64,000 nucleotides of DNA from Terrabacter terrigena (GCF_042676085.1 NZ_JBHTKH010000005.1:1-64000); one strand, 5' to 3'. Counted from the stretch's first letter, positions 25,818 to 35,195 are shown. Program-made: numbers and translations. The notes: generated from the sequence alone by a model not told the origin.

Positions 25818-27839
25818 ATGACTGACACCAACGCAGCCACCACCGGCGGCGCGGCCACGAAGGCTGCCCCCAACGCCGGCATCGTCCACGGCCTCTACAC
25901 CGAGGGCGAGCCGATCAGCGACACGAAGGCCCCCAGCGGCCCGATCCAGGACAAGTGGAGCACCCGCAAGTTCGAGTCCGGCCTCGTCAACCCGGCCAAC
26001 CGGCGCAAGCTGTCGGTCATCATCGTCGGCACCGGTCTCGCCGGTGGCGCCGCCGCGGCCACGCTCGGTGAGGCCGGCTACCAGGTGAAGTCGTTCTGCT
26101 ACCAGGACTCGCCGCGCCGCGCGCACTCGATCGCCGCGCAGGGTGGCATCAACGCCGCCAAGAACTACAAGGAGGACGGCGACTCGACGTACCGCCTCTT
26201 CTACGACACGGTCAAGGGCGGCGACTACCGCTCCCGCGAGTCGAACGTCTACCGCCTCGCCGAGGTCAGCACGAACATCATCGACCAGTGCGTCGCCCAG
26301 GGCGTCCCGTTCGCCCGCGAGTACGGCGGCCTGCTCGACAACCGCAGCTTCGGCGGCGTGCAGGTCTCGCGCACCTTCTATGCGCGCGGCCAGACGGGCC
26401 AGCAGCTGCTCATCGGCGCCTACCAGGCCCTCGAGCGGCAGGTCGCCGCCGGCACCGTGACCATGTTCAGCCGTCACGAGATGCTCGAGGTCATCGTTGC
26501 CGACGGCAAGGCCCGCGGCATCATCGCCCGCGACCTCGTCACCGGTGAGATCGAGACACACCTGGCCGACGCTGTCGTGCTCGCCAGCGGTGGCTACGGC
26601 AACGTCTTCTACCTCTCGACGAACGCGATGGGCTCCAACGTCACGGCCACGTGGCGCGCCCACCGCAAGGGCGCGTACTTCGCGAACCCCTGCTACACGC
26701 AGATCCACCCGACCTGCATCCCCGTCTCCGGCGACCACCAGAGCAAGCTGACCCTGATGTCGGAGTCACTGCGCAACGACGGTCGCATCTGGGTGCCCAA
26801 GCGGGCCGAGGACTGCGAGAAGGACCCGCGCGACATCCCCGAGGAGGACCGCGACTACTACCTGGAGCGGATCTACCCGAGCTTCGGAAACCTCGTGCCC
26901 CGCGACATCGCCAGCCGCCAGGCCAAGAACGTCTGCGACGAGGGCCGCGGCGTCGGACCCAAGGTCGGCGACTTCCGCCGCGGCGTCTACCTCGACTTCA
27001 CCGACGCCCTCAAGCGCATGAGCGCCGACGCCGTCGCCGAGAAGTACGGCAACCTCCTCGACATGTACCAGCGGATCACGGGCGAGAACCCCTACGAGGT
27101 GCCGATGCGCATCTACCCCGCGGTGCACTACACGATGGGTGGCCTGTGGGTCGACTACGACCTGCAGAGCTCGATCCCCGGCCTCTTCGTGGCCGGGGAG
27201 GCCAACTTCAGCGACCACGGGGCCAACCGGCTGGGCGCCTCCGCGCTCATGCAGGGTCTCGCCGACGGCTACTTCGTGCTGCCGCACACGATTCGTGACT
27301 ACCTGGCCAAGGGCCCGTTCGAGAAGCTCGCGGACTCGCACCCCGACGTCGTCGAGGCGAAGGCGTCAGTCGACGCGCGGGTGCAGAAGATGCTGTCGAT
27401 CAACGGCGACCGCTCGGTCGACTCCTTCCACAAGGAGCTCGGCAACATCATGTGGGAGTACTGCGGAATGGAGCGCTCCGAGGAGGGGCTGCTCAAGGCG
27501 ATCGACCTCATCCGCGGACTGCGCGACGAGTTCTGGCGCAACGTCAAGGTGCTCGGCGCCGCCGACACCCTCAACCAGAGCCTCGAGAAGGCCGGCCGCG
27601 TCGCCGACTTCCTCGAGCTCGGCGAGCTCATGTGCATCGACGCGCTGCACCGCCGCGAGTCCTGCGGCGGCCACTTCCGCGCCGAGAGCCAGACCGAGGA
27701 CGGCGAGGCGCTGCGTCACGACGACGAGTTCGCCTACGTCGCCGCGTGGGAGTTCGGCGGTGACGGCAACACCGCCGTCCTGCACAAGGAAGACCTGGTC
27801 TACGAAGCCATCGAGATGAAGCAGCGGAGCTACAAGTGA
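25818..27839 (+). CDS. sdhA: Succinate dehydrogenase/fumarate reductase flavoprotein subunit (set 2)
   Basis: Catalytic flavoprotein, 673 aa. FAD motif GTGLAGGAAAATLGEAGY near residue 72, the flavin-linking region in SPRRAHSIAAQGGINA, active-site IHPTCIPV, and GANRLGASALMQGLADGYF near the C-terminal third. A ~60-residue N-terminal extension precedes the core. It resembles the Sdh2/Bacteroides-type group and differs clearly from the set 1 flavoprotein, so the two are not a recent duplication. Its stop overlaps the iron-sulphur gene by four bases. Confidence 0.93.
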   Translation: MTDTNAATTGGAATKAAPNAGIVHGLYTEGEPISDTKAPSGPIQDKWSTRKFESGLVNPANRRKLSVIIVGTGLAGGAAAATLGEAGYQVKSFCYQDSPRRAHSIAAQGGINAAKNYKEDGDSTYRLFYDTVKGGDYRSRESNVYRLAEVSTNIIDQCVAQGVPFAREYGGLLDNRSFGGVQVSRTFYARGQTGQQLLIGAYQALERQVAAGTVTMFSRHEMLEVIVADGKARGIIARDLVTGEIETHLADAVVLASGGYGNVFYLSTNAMGSNVTATWRAHRKGAYFANPCYTQIHPTCIPVSGDHQSKLTLMSESLRNDGRIWVPKRAEDCEKDPRDIPEEDRDYYLERIYPSFGNLVPRDIASRQAKNVCDEGRGVGPKVGDFRRGVYLDFTDALKRMSADAVAEKYGNLLDMYQRITGENPYEVPMRIYPAVHYTMGGLWVDYDLQSSIPGLFVAGEANFSDHGANRLGASALMQGLADGYFVLPHTIRDYLAKGPFEKLADSHPDVVEAKASVDARVQKMLSINGDRSVDSFHKELGNIMWEYCGMERSEEGLLKAIDLIRGLRDEFWRNVKVLGAADTLNQSLEKAGRVADFLELGELMCIDALHRRESCGGHFRAESQTEDGEALRHDDEFAYVAAWEFGGDGNTAVLHKEDLVYEAIEMKQRSYK

Positions 27840-28597
27840 GCGACACCGGCATGAACCTCACCCTCAAGATCTGGCGTCAGGCCAGCGCGAGCGCCCGTGG
27901 CGAGATGGTGACCTACGAGGTCAGCGACATCTCCCCCGACATGTCGTTCCTCGAGATGCTCGACGTGCTCAACGAGCAGCTCAACGCCCGTGGCGAGGAG
28001 CCGATCGCGTTCGACTCCGACTGCCGTGAGGGCATCTGCGGCATGTGCGGGCTGATGATCTCGGGCAAGGCGCACGGTCCCGAGGTCACGACGACCTGCC
28101 AGCTGCACATGCGCAGCTTCTCCGACGGCGACGTGATCACCATCGAGCCGTGGCGCGCCGACGCGTTCCCGGTCATCAAGGACCTCGTCGTCGACCGCGG
28201 CGCGTTCGACCGCATCATCGCCGCGGGCGGGTTCATCAGCGCCAACACCGGTGCCGCCCCCGAGGCGCACTCGGTTCCGGTGCCCAAGCCCAAGGCCGAC
28301 CGCGCCTTCATGGCCGCGGCCTGCATCGGCTGCGGCGCCTGCGTCGCTGCCTGCCCGAACGCGTCCGGCATGCTCTTCATGGGTGCGAAGATCACCCACC
28401 TCGGCGAGCTCCCGCAAGGACAGCCCGAACGCGACGCCCGCGTCGTCAGCATGATCGAGCAGCACGACCACGAGGGCTTCGGCGGCTGCACGAACATCGG
28501 CGAGTGCTCGCTCGCGTGCCCGAAGGAGATCCCGATGGACGTCATCAACCAGCTCAACCGCGACCTGCGCCACGCCCTGACCCGCCACGGCGACTGA
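27836..28597 (+). CDS. sdhB: Succinate dehydrogenase iron-sulphur subunit (set 2)
   Basis: A 253-aa iron-sulphur subunit. 2Fe-2S ligands in CREGICGMCG plus TTCQLHM, then CIGCGACVAACPNAS and CTNIGECSLACPKEI for the two further clusters. GTG start overlaps the flavoprotein stop (GTGA). A strong terminator follows at 28630. Two non-identical complexes may work in opposite directions or under different oxygen conditions, but sequence alone cannot assign this. Confidence 0.93.
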   Translation: MSDTGMNLTLKIWRQASASARGEMVTYEVSDISPDMSFLEMLDVLNEQLNARGEEPIAFDSDCREGICGMCGLMISGKAHGPEVTTTCQLHMRSFSDGDVITIEPWRADAFPVIKDLVVDRGAFDRIIAAGGFISANTGAAPEAHSVPVPKPKADRAFMAAACIGCGACVAACPNASGMLFMGAKITHLGELPQGQPERDARVVSMIEQHDHEGFGGCTNIGECSLACPKEIPMDVINQLNRDLRHALTRHGD

Positions 28598-28629
28598 CGC
28601 ACACGTCGACACCCCGCAGCACCTGACAG

Positions 28630-28653
28630 CCCGCCCCGGACCACCGGGGCGGG
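28630..28653 (+). terminator. Rho-independent terminator of the second sdh operon
   Basis: Perfect 10-bp stem CCCGCCCCGG (28630-28639) and CCGGGGCGGG (28644-28653) with a 4-base loop, followed by TTAGTCTTTC. Confidence 0.85.
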
Positions 28654-28669
28654 TTAGTCTTTCCCGGCG

Positions 28670-30205
28670 ATGACGCCCCGAGACCGTGCCCGACGTCGCC
28701 CGTGGACGACCACCGTCGCGGGTGCCACGCTCAGTGCCCTCGGCCTCACGCTCGCCGTGACGACGCCGTATGCCGTCCCGGCCGCCTCCGCCGCACCGCT
28801 CCCCCGGGTCGCCGGGTCACGTCCGCAGGTAATGCCCCAGGCCGGCCCGACGTGCGCCCCCTGGCAGACGAGCACGACCGTGCCGCCCGGTGTCGTGCTC
28901 AAGCCGCGGGTCTTCCCCGGCGACGAGCGCGGGACCCCCGCCGTGCCACCGAAGCCCGCCCCGAGTGCCCCGAGGACGGCAGGCAAGCCCGCCACCCCTG
29001 TCACGCCGGCCACGCCTGCCAAACCGCGCGTCGTCTGCCGCAACGCCCCGCCCGCCCCGTTCCCCCACGCGGCGTGGGAGCCCGAGACCGTGGTCGGTGG
29101 TTCCCGCCTCGCGGGCACAGGCGTCGTCGTCGACGCGCCTGACGCGGCGGCGCCGCCGGAGGTCTACGACGTCTCCTACGTGCTGGCCGACCTCGACTCC
29201 GGTGAGATCCTCGCCGCGAAGTCGCCGCACGCCTGGCTGCGACCGGCGAGCACACTGAAGACCCTCACGGCGCTCACGCTCCTGCCGATGCTCGACCCGC
29301 GCCGGGTCGTCGTCGCGAGCGAGGAAGCCCAGTCGGCGGCCGGCACGCGCGTGGGCATCCTCGCGGGCAACCGCTACCCCGTGGGCAGCCTCGTCGACGC
29401 GATGCTGATGTTCTCGGCCAACGACGCCGTCTACGCGCTCGCCGACGCCGCCGGCGGCTACGAGCGCACGGTGCAGCTGATGAACGCCAAGGCCACCGAG
29501 ATCGGGGCCCACGACACGGTGACCGTCGACTTGAGCGGGCTCGACGAGGGTGGCCAGCGCTCGAGCGCCTACGACCTCGCGCTGATCGGGCGTGACGCGA
29601 TGCGGCTGCCCTCCTTCCGGGCTGCCATCGCGAAGCGTGACGCCGTGTTCCCGGGCGGCAAGGACAGGTATGGCAAGGTCTGGCCGGCCTTCCACGTCTA
29701 CAACATCAACGACCTGCTGACGCACTACCCCGGCGCCATCGGCATCAAGCCCGGACGCACCGACCGGGCCCAGCACACCTTCATCGGCGCGGCGACCCGC
29801 GGCGGGCGCAGTCTCGTCGTCGCCCAGATGGGCAGCGTCACAGGGTCGTGGAAGCCGACGGCGGCGCTGCTCGACTGGGGCTTCGCCAACGCCGACCGCA
29901 TCACGCCTGTCGGGCGGCTCGTCGAGCCGGGCGAGGCGGCTGCGCCGACACCGGCCCCGACCGTTCCCGCCCTCCCGACCGACGGGCCCGATGGCCCGGG
30001 AGACGGCGCAGCCGGCGCCGCGCCGACGGGGGGTGCCGGGGCCACCGGCACCCCGCCCGCGACGGCGGCCCCCGCGACCCGCGAGACGGCATACAACCGC
30101 ATGTTGTCGCTCGTCGCGCTGGGTGCCGTCGGCCTCGTCGTCACGACGGGCGCGGTGCTGCTCGCCGTCGTGCTGCGCCGGCGACGGCGGGCACGGGTCC
30201 GCTGA
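28670..30205 (+). CDS. D-alanyl-D-alanine carboxypeptidase (DacA-like)
   Basis: Peptidoglycan-trimming serine peptidase, 511 aa, on the outer face of the membrane. Signal peptide in the first ~40 residues (SALGLTLAVTTPYAVPAASA). Penicillin-binding motifs: STLK (SxxK), SAND (SxN) and KPGRT (KTG variant). A Pro/Ala/Gly-rich stretch leads to a C-terminal membrane anchor and a basic tail (RRRRRARVR). About 110 Pro-rich residues separate the signal from the catalytic domain. A TAGTCT sequence lies nine bases before the ATG and may be a -10 box. Confidence 0.9.
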   Translation: MTPRDRARRRPWTTTVAGATLSALGLTLAVTTPYAVPAASAAPLPRVAGSRPQVMPQAGPTCAPWQTSTTVPPGVVLKPRVFPGDERGTPAVPPKPAPSAPRTAGKPATPVTPATPAKPRVVCRNAPPAPFPHAAWEPETVVGGSRLAGTGVVVDAPDAAAPPEVYDVSYVLADLDSGEILAAKSPHAWLRPASTLKTLTALTLLPMLDPRRVVVASEEAQSAAGTRVGILAGNRYPVGSLVDAMLMFSANDAVYALADAAGGYERTVQLMNAKATEIGAHDTVTVDLSGLDEGGQRSSAYDLALIGRDAMRLPSFRAAIAKRDAVFPGGKDRYGKVWPAFHVYNINDLLTHYPGAIGIKPGRTDRAQHTFIGAATRGGRSLVVAQMGSVTGSWKPTAALLDWGFANADRITPVGRLVEPGEAAAPTPAPTVPALPTDGPDGPGDGAAGAAPTGGAGATGTPPATAAPATRETAYNRMLSLVALGAVGLVVTTGAVLLAVVLRRRRRARVR

Positions 30206-30217
30206 GGTCGGTGCCGG

Positions 30218-31315
30218 TCAGCGTCGCCGGAGGCGGCGAGCGCCGGACACCGCGGCGACAGCGGCTGCACCGACGACGGCACCGGCCGCGACGCTGACCC
30301 GGTCGGTGCTCCGCGCCGCTCGTGAGGGAGCGCCATCGGCAGGCTGGACCGCCGCCGGGGTGGGTGACGCCGTCGCCGCGGCCGGTCGACCCGTGCGCCC
30401 CGGCTCGGGCGAACCCGACCCCGAGGACGCCGACGGCAGTGGTTCGTCGGCCAGACGCGTGAAGTCGACGTCGTTGGCCGACCACGCGGCCGACAGCAGG
30501 ACGACCTTGGACATCAGGTTCAGCCAGAAGAGCAGCCCGACCGCCACCGCGACCGCCCCGAGAAGGGGGTTGCCGCTGGCGCGGCTGACGAGGAACCCCC
30601 CGAAGAGCTTGAGCACCGTGAGGATCACGGCGCCCACAAGCGCCCCCTGGCGCACGTTGTGCATCGGCAGCGGCACGCCAGACAGCAGCCGCAGCAGCAC
30701 GACGAGGATGAGGAAGTCGAACGCGACACCCAGGAGCAGGCCCAGCGCGCCGATGAGCAGCCCGTTGCCGTCGAGTCCGACCCAGCCGGCCACGCGCTGG
30801 GCCAGGCCACCGATGACGCTCGTGAGGATCGCCGAGACGGCGATGGCGAGGCCGAGCGTCACGAGGACGAACAGGTCGCGCGCCTTGGTGCGCACCACGC
30901 TGCCTGCGGCCGCCTCCAGCCCGAAGATGCCGCGGATGCCGGTGCGCAGCGCACCGACCCAGCCGAGGCCGGCGAGCAGCAGCGTCACGAACGAGACGAC
31001 GCCGGTCACGGTGAGCGTCAGGCTCGCGGGAGCCGCGATGCTGATGACGCCGCCGGGGTGGCTCGCGGTCTTCACCATGCCGGGCAGCACGCCGTTGAGC
31101 GACTCGGCGATCGTGTCGACGAGGTCGGGTCGGCCCTGCAGCACGAAGCCGAAGATCGCGAACGCCAGAGCCAGGGCGGGAAAGACGGAGAAGAAGGCGA
31201 AGTAGCCGACGCCGGCTGCGAGGAGGTCACCGTTGGCGTCGCCGTAGCGCTGCCAGGCGGAGTAGGCACGGGTGGACTTGAGCCAGTCGACGGTCCGCTT
31301 CAGCCACGCCGGCAC
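30218..31315 (-). CDS. YihY/UPF0761-family membrane protein
   Basis: A 365-aa inner-membrane protein of the YihY (formerly BN) family, function unproven. Six hydrophobic segments; the family motif GVGYFAFFSVFPALALA is near residues 34-50. The last ~90 residues are Pro/Ser/Ala-rich with one more hydrophobic segment and an Arg-rich end. GTG 31315 has AGGAGG seven bases upstream, within the end of the ligase-like gene, so the two are likely coupled. Confidence 0.85.
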   Translation of the reverse strand: MPAWLKRTVDWLKSTRAYSAWQRYGDANGDLLAAGVGYFAFFSVFPALALAFAIFGFVLQGRPDLVDTIAESLNGVLPGMVKTASHPGGVISIAAPASLTLTVTGVVSFVTLLLAGLGWVGALRTGIRGIFGLEAAAGSVVRTKARDLFVLVTLGLAIAVSAILTSVIGGLAQRVAGWVGLDGNGLLIGALGLLLGVAFDFLILVVLLRLLSGVPLPMHNVRQGALVGAVILTVLKLFGGFLVSRASGNPLLGAVAVAVGLLFWLNLMSKVVLLSAAWSANDVDFTRLADEPLPSASSGSGSPEPGRTGRPAAATASPTPAAVQPADGAPSRAARSTDRVSVAAGAVVGAAAVAAVSGARRLRRR

Positions 31316-31318
31316 GGG

Positions 31319-31849
31319 TCAGCCTCCTGTGAGCTCGAACGTGTGGACGGGGCGCCACACCTCGTCCGTACCCTGTTCGTAGAGGTGGAAGGCATCCACC
31401 TCGAACGACACCGAGTAGTCGGCGAGCTCGGCGAACGCGCGGTCGAGCGAGGCCGCCGTCACGTTGTGCGCCACGGTGACGTGCGGGTGGTAGTAGAAGT
31501 CGAGGTCGCGGCTCACCGGACCCGACCGGAGCGACACCTCGAGCGACTCGCAGTTGGACACGCCCTGGGCGACCTGGATGAACACGACGTCGGAGAGCGG
31601 GCGGAACGTGCCGGTGCCGCGCAGCACGACGTCGAAAGGGTCGTGCGCGCCGGCCACCTCGGCGCAGTGGGTGCGGAAGGCGGCGTACGCCTCCTCGTCG
31701 ACCTCGGTCGGTGGCAGCAGGGTGATGTGGGCGGGGATCTGCCGCGCCTGGGGGTCGCCGAAGTCGGCCCGGCGGTCCTGGAGGTAGTCACCGTGCGGGG
31801 CCGGTATCGGGATGGAGACACCGATCGTCGTGGGGCGCGCAACACTCAC
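31319..31849 (-). CDS. 2'-5' RNA ligase/LigT-like phosphoesterase
   Basis: A 176-aa 2H-phosphoesterase domain protein with two HxT-type motifs, HITLL (about residue 41) and HVTVA (about 122), which form the active site. Members act on cyclic phosphates or 2'-5' linked RNA; the substrate here is unknown. Start GTG 31849 is set by a TACGGT box seven bases upstream and lack of a Shine-Dalgarno. The longer frame upstream runs antisense into the GT4 gene and is rejected. Confidence 0.82.
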   Translation of the reverse strand: MSVARPTTIGVSIPIPAPHGDYLQDRRADFGDPQARQIPAHITLLPPTEVDEEAYAAFRTHCAEVAGAHDPFDVVLRGTGTFRPLSDVVFIQVAQGVSNCESLEVSLRSGPVSRDLDFYYHPHVTVAHNVTAASLDRAFAELADYSVSFEVDAFHLYEQGTDEVWRPVHTFELTGG

Positions 31850-31856
31850 GACCCCG

Positions 31857-31862
31857 ACCGTA
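31857..31862 (-). promoter_or_regulatory. -10 box (TACGGT) for the LigT-like gene
   Basis: TACGGT on the minus strand ends seven bases before GTG 31849; leaderless pattern. Confidence 0.55.
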
Positions 31863-31966
31863 CCCAACTCGTCCGTGGGCCGAGCGGCGTGGGTCCCGTG
31901 CGTTCGTCGAGACCCTGCAGGCCGCCGGGAATCCGTAGACCGCCGGACCGTCGGACGGCCCGTGGA

Positions 31967-31972
31967 TACGCT
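31967..31972 (+). promoter_or_regulatory. -10 box (TACGCT) for the GT4 gene at 31980
   Basis: TACGCT ends seven bases before ATG 31980; leaderless pattern, divergent from the LigT-like promoter. Confidence 0.55.
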
Positions 31973-31979
31973 GACGCCG

Positions 31980-33179
31980 ATGCCCTCCTTGCCGCACGTC
32001 GCGCACATCCCGATGCCGTTGGCCGGCGACGGGAGCTCGGTCGCGCACGTGGTGCGGGCCCTCACGCTCGAGCACGCCATGGCCGGCGGGCGCTCGACGG
32101 TCATCACGTCGCACAACCGGGACGCCACCTACCCGCACGCAGAGACCGTGCCCGTCGACTACACGCGCAACTGCCCGCGGGCGTACTTCACGCCGGCGGA
32201 GTACCGCACGGACTGGGCCGTGGGAGCCCTGCTTCGCGAGCGTCCCCACGCGGCAAGGCTGTTCGAGCCTGCGGCCGAGGCCCTGGCGCGCGTGAGACCG
32301 GACTGGGTGCTGCTGCACGAGGGCCACTACGCCGTCACCGCGCTCCCGCTCCTGCGCCGCGCACTCCCGCCCACGACGCGGATCGCGCTGCACGTGCACA
32401 ACGCGATCTCGTCCTCCGTGCTGCGGCCCGAGCTGACCCACCTGCTGCGCAGCGCCGACCTCGTCATCGGCGTCAGCGCGTTCATGGCCGAGGCGGTGCG
32501 ACGCCGGGCGTGGGTCGACGACGCGCAGGTCAGGTGGGTGCACAACGGCGCGGCCACCTCCCGCTTCCACCCTGACGAAGCGGGGGGCCGGGCGGATACC
32601 GGTCGGGACGACCGACAGGGCGACCGCCTCCGACTGCTCTACGTCGGGCAGGTCGCGCCGCACAAGGGCGTCGACCTGCTGCTCCGGGCCCTCGGGGCGA
32701 TGGGCCGGCACGCCGAGCGCTACGAGACCCGCGTCGTCGGCAGCGCCGAGCTGCGCACCACCGACGACAGGTCGGCCTTCGAGGAGCACCTGCGCACCCT
32801 GGCCGCGCAGGTGGCCGGCCCGGTGGTGTTCGAGCCCTACCAGCCGCAGGACGAGGTCGCCCGCATCTACCGGTGGGCCGACGTCGTCGCGGTGCCGTCG
32901 CTCGCCGAGCCCTTCGGCATGGTGCCCCTGGAGGCGATGGCCTCAGGGGCGTACGTGCTGGCCAACGATGCCGGGGCCCTTCCCGAGGTGCTCGGACCGG
33001 TGGGCAGGCTCGTGCCGCCGACCGTGGCGGGCTGGGTCGACGCGCTGACGGGGCTCGACCTCGACGACGTCGTCGCGGGCCGCGACCAGGCCGTGGCCCG
33101 GGCCCGGGGCTTCACGTGGGCGGCGAGCCACGAGGCCCTGATGCAGGCGATGGGACAACCGGCGCCGGTCAGACCGTGA
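31980..33179 (+). CDS. GT4 glycosyltransferase
   Basis: GT-B glycosyltransferase, 399 aa. N-terminal HIPMPLAGDGSSVAHVV gives the acceptor-domain glycine loop; VGQVAPHKGVDLLL is the hinge; EPFGMVPLEAMASGAYVLA is the donor-binding E-x7-E site. Cytosolic or membrane-associated; sugar and acceptor unknown. It is isolated from the main polysaccharide locus. ATG 31980 is chosen from the -10 box; the open frame starts 56 codons earlier in the LigT-like gene's spacer. Confidence 0.85.
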   Translation: MPSLPHVAHIPMPLAGDGSSVAHVVRALTLEHAMAGGRSTVITSHNRDATYPHAETVPVDYTRNCPRAYFTPAEYRTDWAVGALLRERPHAARLFEPAAEALARVRPDWVLLHEGHYAVTALPLLRRALPPTTRIALHVHNAISSSVLRPELTHLLRSADLVIGVSAFMAEAVRRRAWVDDAQVRWVHNGAATSRFHPDEAGGRADTGRDDRQGDRLRLLYVGQVAPHKGVDLLLRALGAMGRHAERYETRVVGSAELRTTDDRSAFEEHLRTLAAQVAGPVVFEPYQPQDEVARIYRWADVVAVPSLAEPFGMVPLEAMASGAYVLANDAGALPEVLGPVGRLVPPTVAGWVDALTGLDLDDVVAGRDQAVARARGFTWAASHEALMQAMGQPAPVRP

Positions 33180-33188
33180 CCGGACCCG

Positions 33189-34220
33189 TCAGGGGCGTCG
33201 CGGCGACGGAAGGAGGCCGACCTTGTCGTAGACGCGGCGCACCGTCGCCTCGGCCACCTCGCGGGCCTTCTCGGCACCGTCGGCGAGGATGCGGTCGAGC
33301 TCGGCCCGGTCGGCCATCAGCTCGAGCGTGCGCGTGCGGAACGGCGTGACAGCGTCGACGACGACCTCGGCGACGTCCTTCTTGAGGTCTCCGTAGCCCT
33401 TGCCCTCGTACTGCTGCTCGAGCAGGGCCACCGGCGTGCCCGACAGGGCCGAGTGGATCGAGAGCAGGTTGGAGATGCCCGGCTTCTCGTCCTCGTCGAA
33501 GCGGATCTCGCGCTCCGCGTCCGTGACGGCCGAGCGGATCTTCTTGGCGATGCGCGCCGGCTCGTCGAGGAGGCTGACGAGGCCGGCATCCGAGGCCGCG
33601 GACTTGCTCATCTTGGCCGTCGGCTCCTGCAGGTCCTGGATCTTGGCCGTGGCCTTCATGATGTGCGGCTCGGGCACGACGAGCGTCTCTCCGAAGCGCT
33701 GGTTGAAACGCCCGGCCAGGTCGCGTGACAGCTCGAGGTGCTGGCGCTGGTCCTCGCCGACCGGAACCACGTTGGCGTCGTAGATGAGGATGTCGGCGGC
33801 CTGGAGCACCGGGTAGGCGAAGAGCCCGACGTTGGTGTTGGTGCCCTTGGCCGACTTGTCCTTGAACTGGGTCATCCGGCTGGCCTCACCGAAGCCGGTC
33901 AGCGTGCCGAGCACCCAGTAGAGCTCGGTGTGCTGGGCGATGTGGCTCTGGACGAAGAGCGTCGAACGCGCCGGGTCGACCCCGCCCGCGATGAACTGGG
34001 CCGCCGTGATGCGCGTGCGCTCGCGCAGCACCTGGGGGTCGGGCGCGACGGTGAGCGCGTGCAGGTCGGCGACGAAGTAGAACGCGTCGTGGGTCTCCTG
34101 CAGGCGCACCCACTCGACCAGCGCACCGATGTAGTTGCCGAGGTGGAGCGAGTCGCTCGTCGGCTGCATGCCCGAGAGGCTGCGGGGCGTCGTGGTCGGG
34201 AGGGGGGACGTCGAGGACAT
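33189..34220 (-). CDS. trpS: Tryptophanyl-tRNA synthetase
   Basis: Charges tRNA-Trp, 343 aa. Class I motifs: SDSLHLGNY (HIGH equivalent) near residues 22-30 and KMSKS near 200. GEDQRQHLELSRDLAGRF and SGMQPTSD are typical of bacterial TrpRS. ATG 34220 is taken over 34238 because a CAGAAT box lies six bases upstream of it, fitting the leaderless pattern. Convergent with the GT4 gene. Confidence 0.96.
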   Translation of the reverse strand: MSSTSPLPTTTPRSLSGMQPTSDSLHLGNYIGALVEWVRLQETHDAFYFVADLHALTVAPDPQVLRERTRITAAQFIAGGVDPARSTLFVQSHIAQHTELYWVLGTLTGFGEASRMTQFKDKSAKGTNTNVGLFAYPVLQAADILIYDANVVPVGEDQRQHLELSRDLAGRFNQRFGETLVVPEPHIMKATAKIQDLQEPTAKMSKSAASDAGLVSLLDEPARIAKKIRSAVTDAEREIRFDEDEKPGISNLLSIHSALSGTPVALLEQQYEGKGYGDLKKDVAEVVVDAVTPFRTRTLELMADRAELDRILADGAEKAREVAEATVRRVYDKVGLLPSPRRP

Positions 34221-34226
34221 GGCTGC

Positions 34227-34232
34227 ATTCTG
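34227..34232 (-). promoter_or_regulatory. Candidate -10 box (CAGAAT) for trpS
   Basis: CAGAAT on the minus strand ends six bases before ATG 34220; one mismatch from TAGAAT. Confidence 0.45.
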
Positions 34233-34272
34233 GCCCATCCTGCTGCCGCTCCCCCAACCGACCTCTGCCCGG

Positions 34273-35097
34273 TCAGGCGGTCGCGGCCCCGTCCAGCGCC
34301 GTCAGGTCGTAGTCGACGACGACCGGCGCGTGGTCGCTCCAGCGCTCCGCGTACGTGGCGGCGCGACCCACGTACGCGTGGCGTGCCGCCGCGGCGAGCC
34401 GCCTGCTCGCCAGCTGGTAGTCGATGCGCCAGCCGGCGTCGTTGTCGAACGCCTTGCCGCGCCACGACCACCACGAGTACGGGCCGGCGACGTCGCCCAC
34501 GTGGCGACGCAGCACGTCCACCCACGCGTCGTCCTCGAACCAGCGGTCGAGGTAGGCACGCTCGTCGGCCAGGAAGCCGCTCTTCCCGAGGTTGCCCTTC
34601 CAGTTCTTGAGGTCGGCCTCGCGGTGGGCGATGTTGAGGTCGCCGGTCACGACCATCGCGTCGCCGGCCGCGGCGGCTCGCTCGAGCCTTCGCGTCACGG
34701 CGTCGAGGAAGTCGTACTTGACGACCTGCCGGTCGGTGTCGGCCTCGCCGGTGTGCACGTACGCGGACACGACCGTGAGCGGGCCCGCTGCGGTCTCCAC
34801 GTCGGCCTCGACCCAGCGCCCGTCGTCGGCGAACAGCCCGTCGGGGCCCACGCGTACGGCGACGTGCGGCTCTCGGGTGACCACGGCGACCCCGGCACGC
34901 CCCTTGGCGCCGCCCTCGGTGTGGGCCACCGACCAGTGGGCCAGACCGGCTTCCGCGAGCACCTTGCCGAGCTCGACGTCGTCGGCCCGCACCTCCTGCA
35001 GCGTCAGCACGTCCGGCTGCGCCTGCTGGAGCCACGGCACCATGCCCCGTCGGGCTGCCGCCCGGATGCCGTTGACGTTGACCGTGATGACGCGCAT
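34273..35097 (-). CDS. xth: Exodeoxyribonuclease III / AP endonuclease
   Basis: DNA repair nuclease of the exonuclease III family, 274 aa. Motifs: NVNGIRAA at the N-terminus, QEVRADD (metal-binding Glu), GDLNIAHREADLKN (catalytic Asp/Asn), and SDHAPVVVD at the C-terminus. Removes abasic and damaged 3' ends during base excision repair. ATG 35097 is preceded by CACAAT six bases upstream; the extra frame beyond it overlaps the divergent promoter. Confidence 0.94.
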   Translation of the reverse strand: MRVITVNVNGIRAAARRGMVPWLQQAQPDVLTLQEVRADDVELGKVLAEAGLAHWSVAHTEGGAKGRAGVAVVTREPHVAVRVGPDGLFADDGRWVEADVETAAGPLTVVSAYVHTGEADTDRQVVKYDFLDAVTRRLERAAAAGDAMVVTGDLNIAHREADLKNWKGNLGKSGFLADERAYLDRWFEDDAWVDVLRRHVGDVAGPYSWWSWRGKAFDNDAGWRIDYQLASRRLAAAARHAYVGRAATYAERWSDHAPVVVDYDLTALDGAATA

Positions 35098-35103
35098 GCC
35101 GCG

Positions 35104-35109
35104 ATTGTG
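35104..35109 (-). promoter_or_regulatory. Candidate -10 box (CACAAT) for xth
   Basis: CACAAT on the minus strand ends six bases before ATG 35097. Confidence 0.45.
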
Positions 35110-35184
35110 CAGCAGGCGGGCGACAGGCGTCCGCCGGCCCCACGGCTTGCCCCGAACACCCGCGGTGGTATGCGGCTTGCTGCC

Positions 35185-35190
35185 TAGAAT
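35185..35190 (+). promoter_or_regulatory. -10 box (TAGAAT) for the MauE-thioredoxin gene
   Basis: TAGAAT ends five bases before GTG 35196; no Shine-Dalgarno sequence. Confidence 0.55.
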
Positions 35191-35195
35191 GCGAC

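Noticed and set aside
30218..31315. Ribonuclease BN
   Set aside because: Old name for the YihY family; the protein is an integral membrane protein with no nuclease motif.
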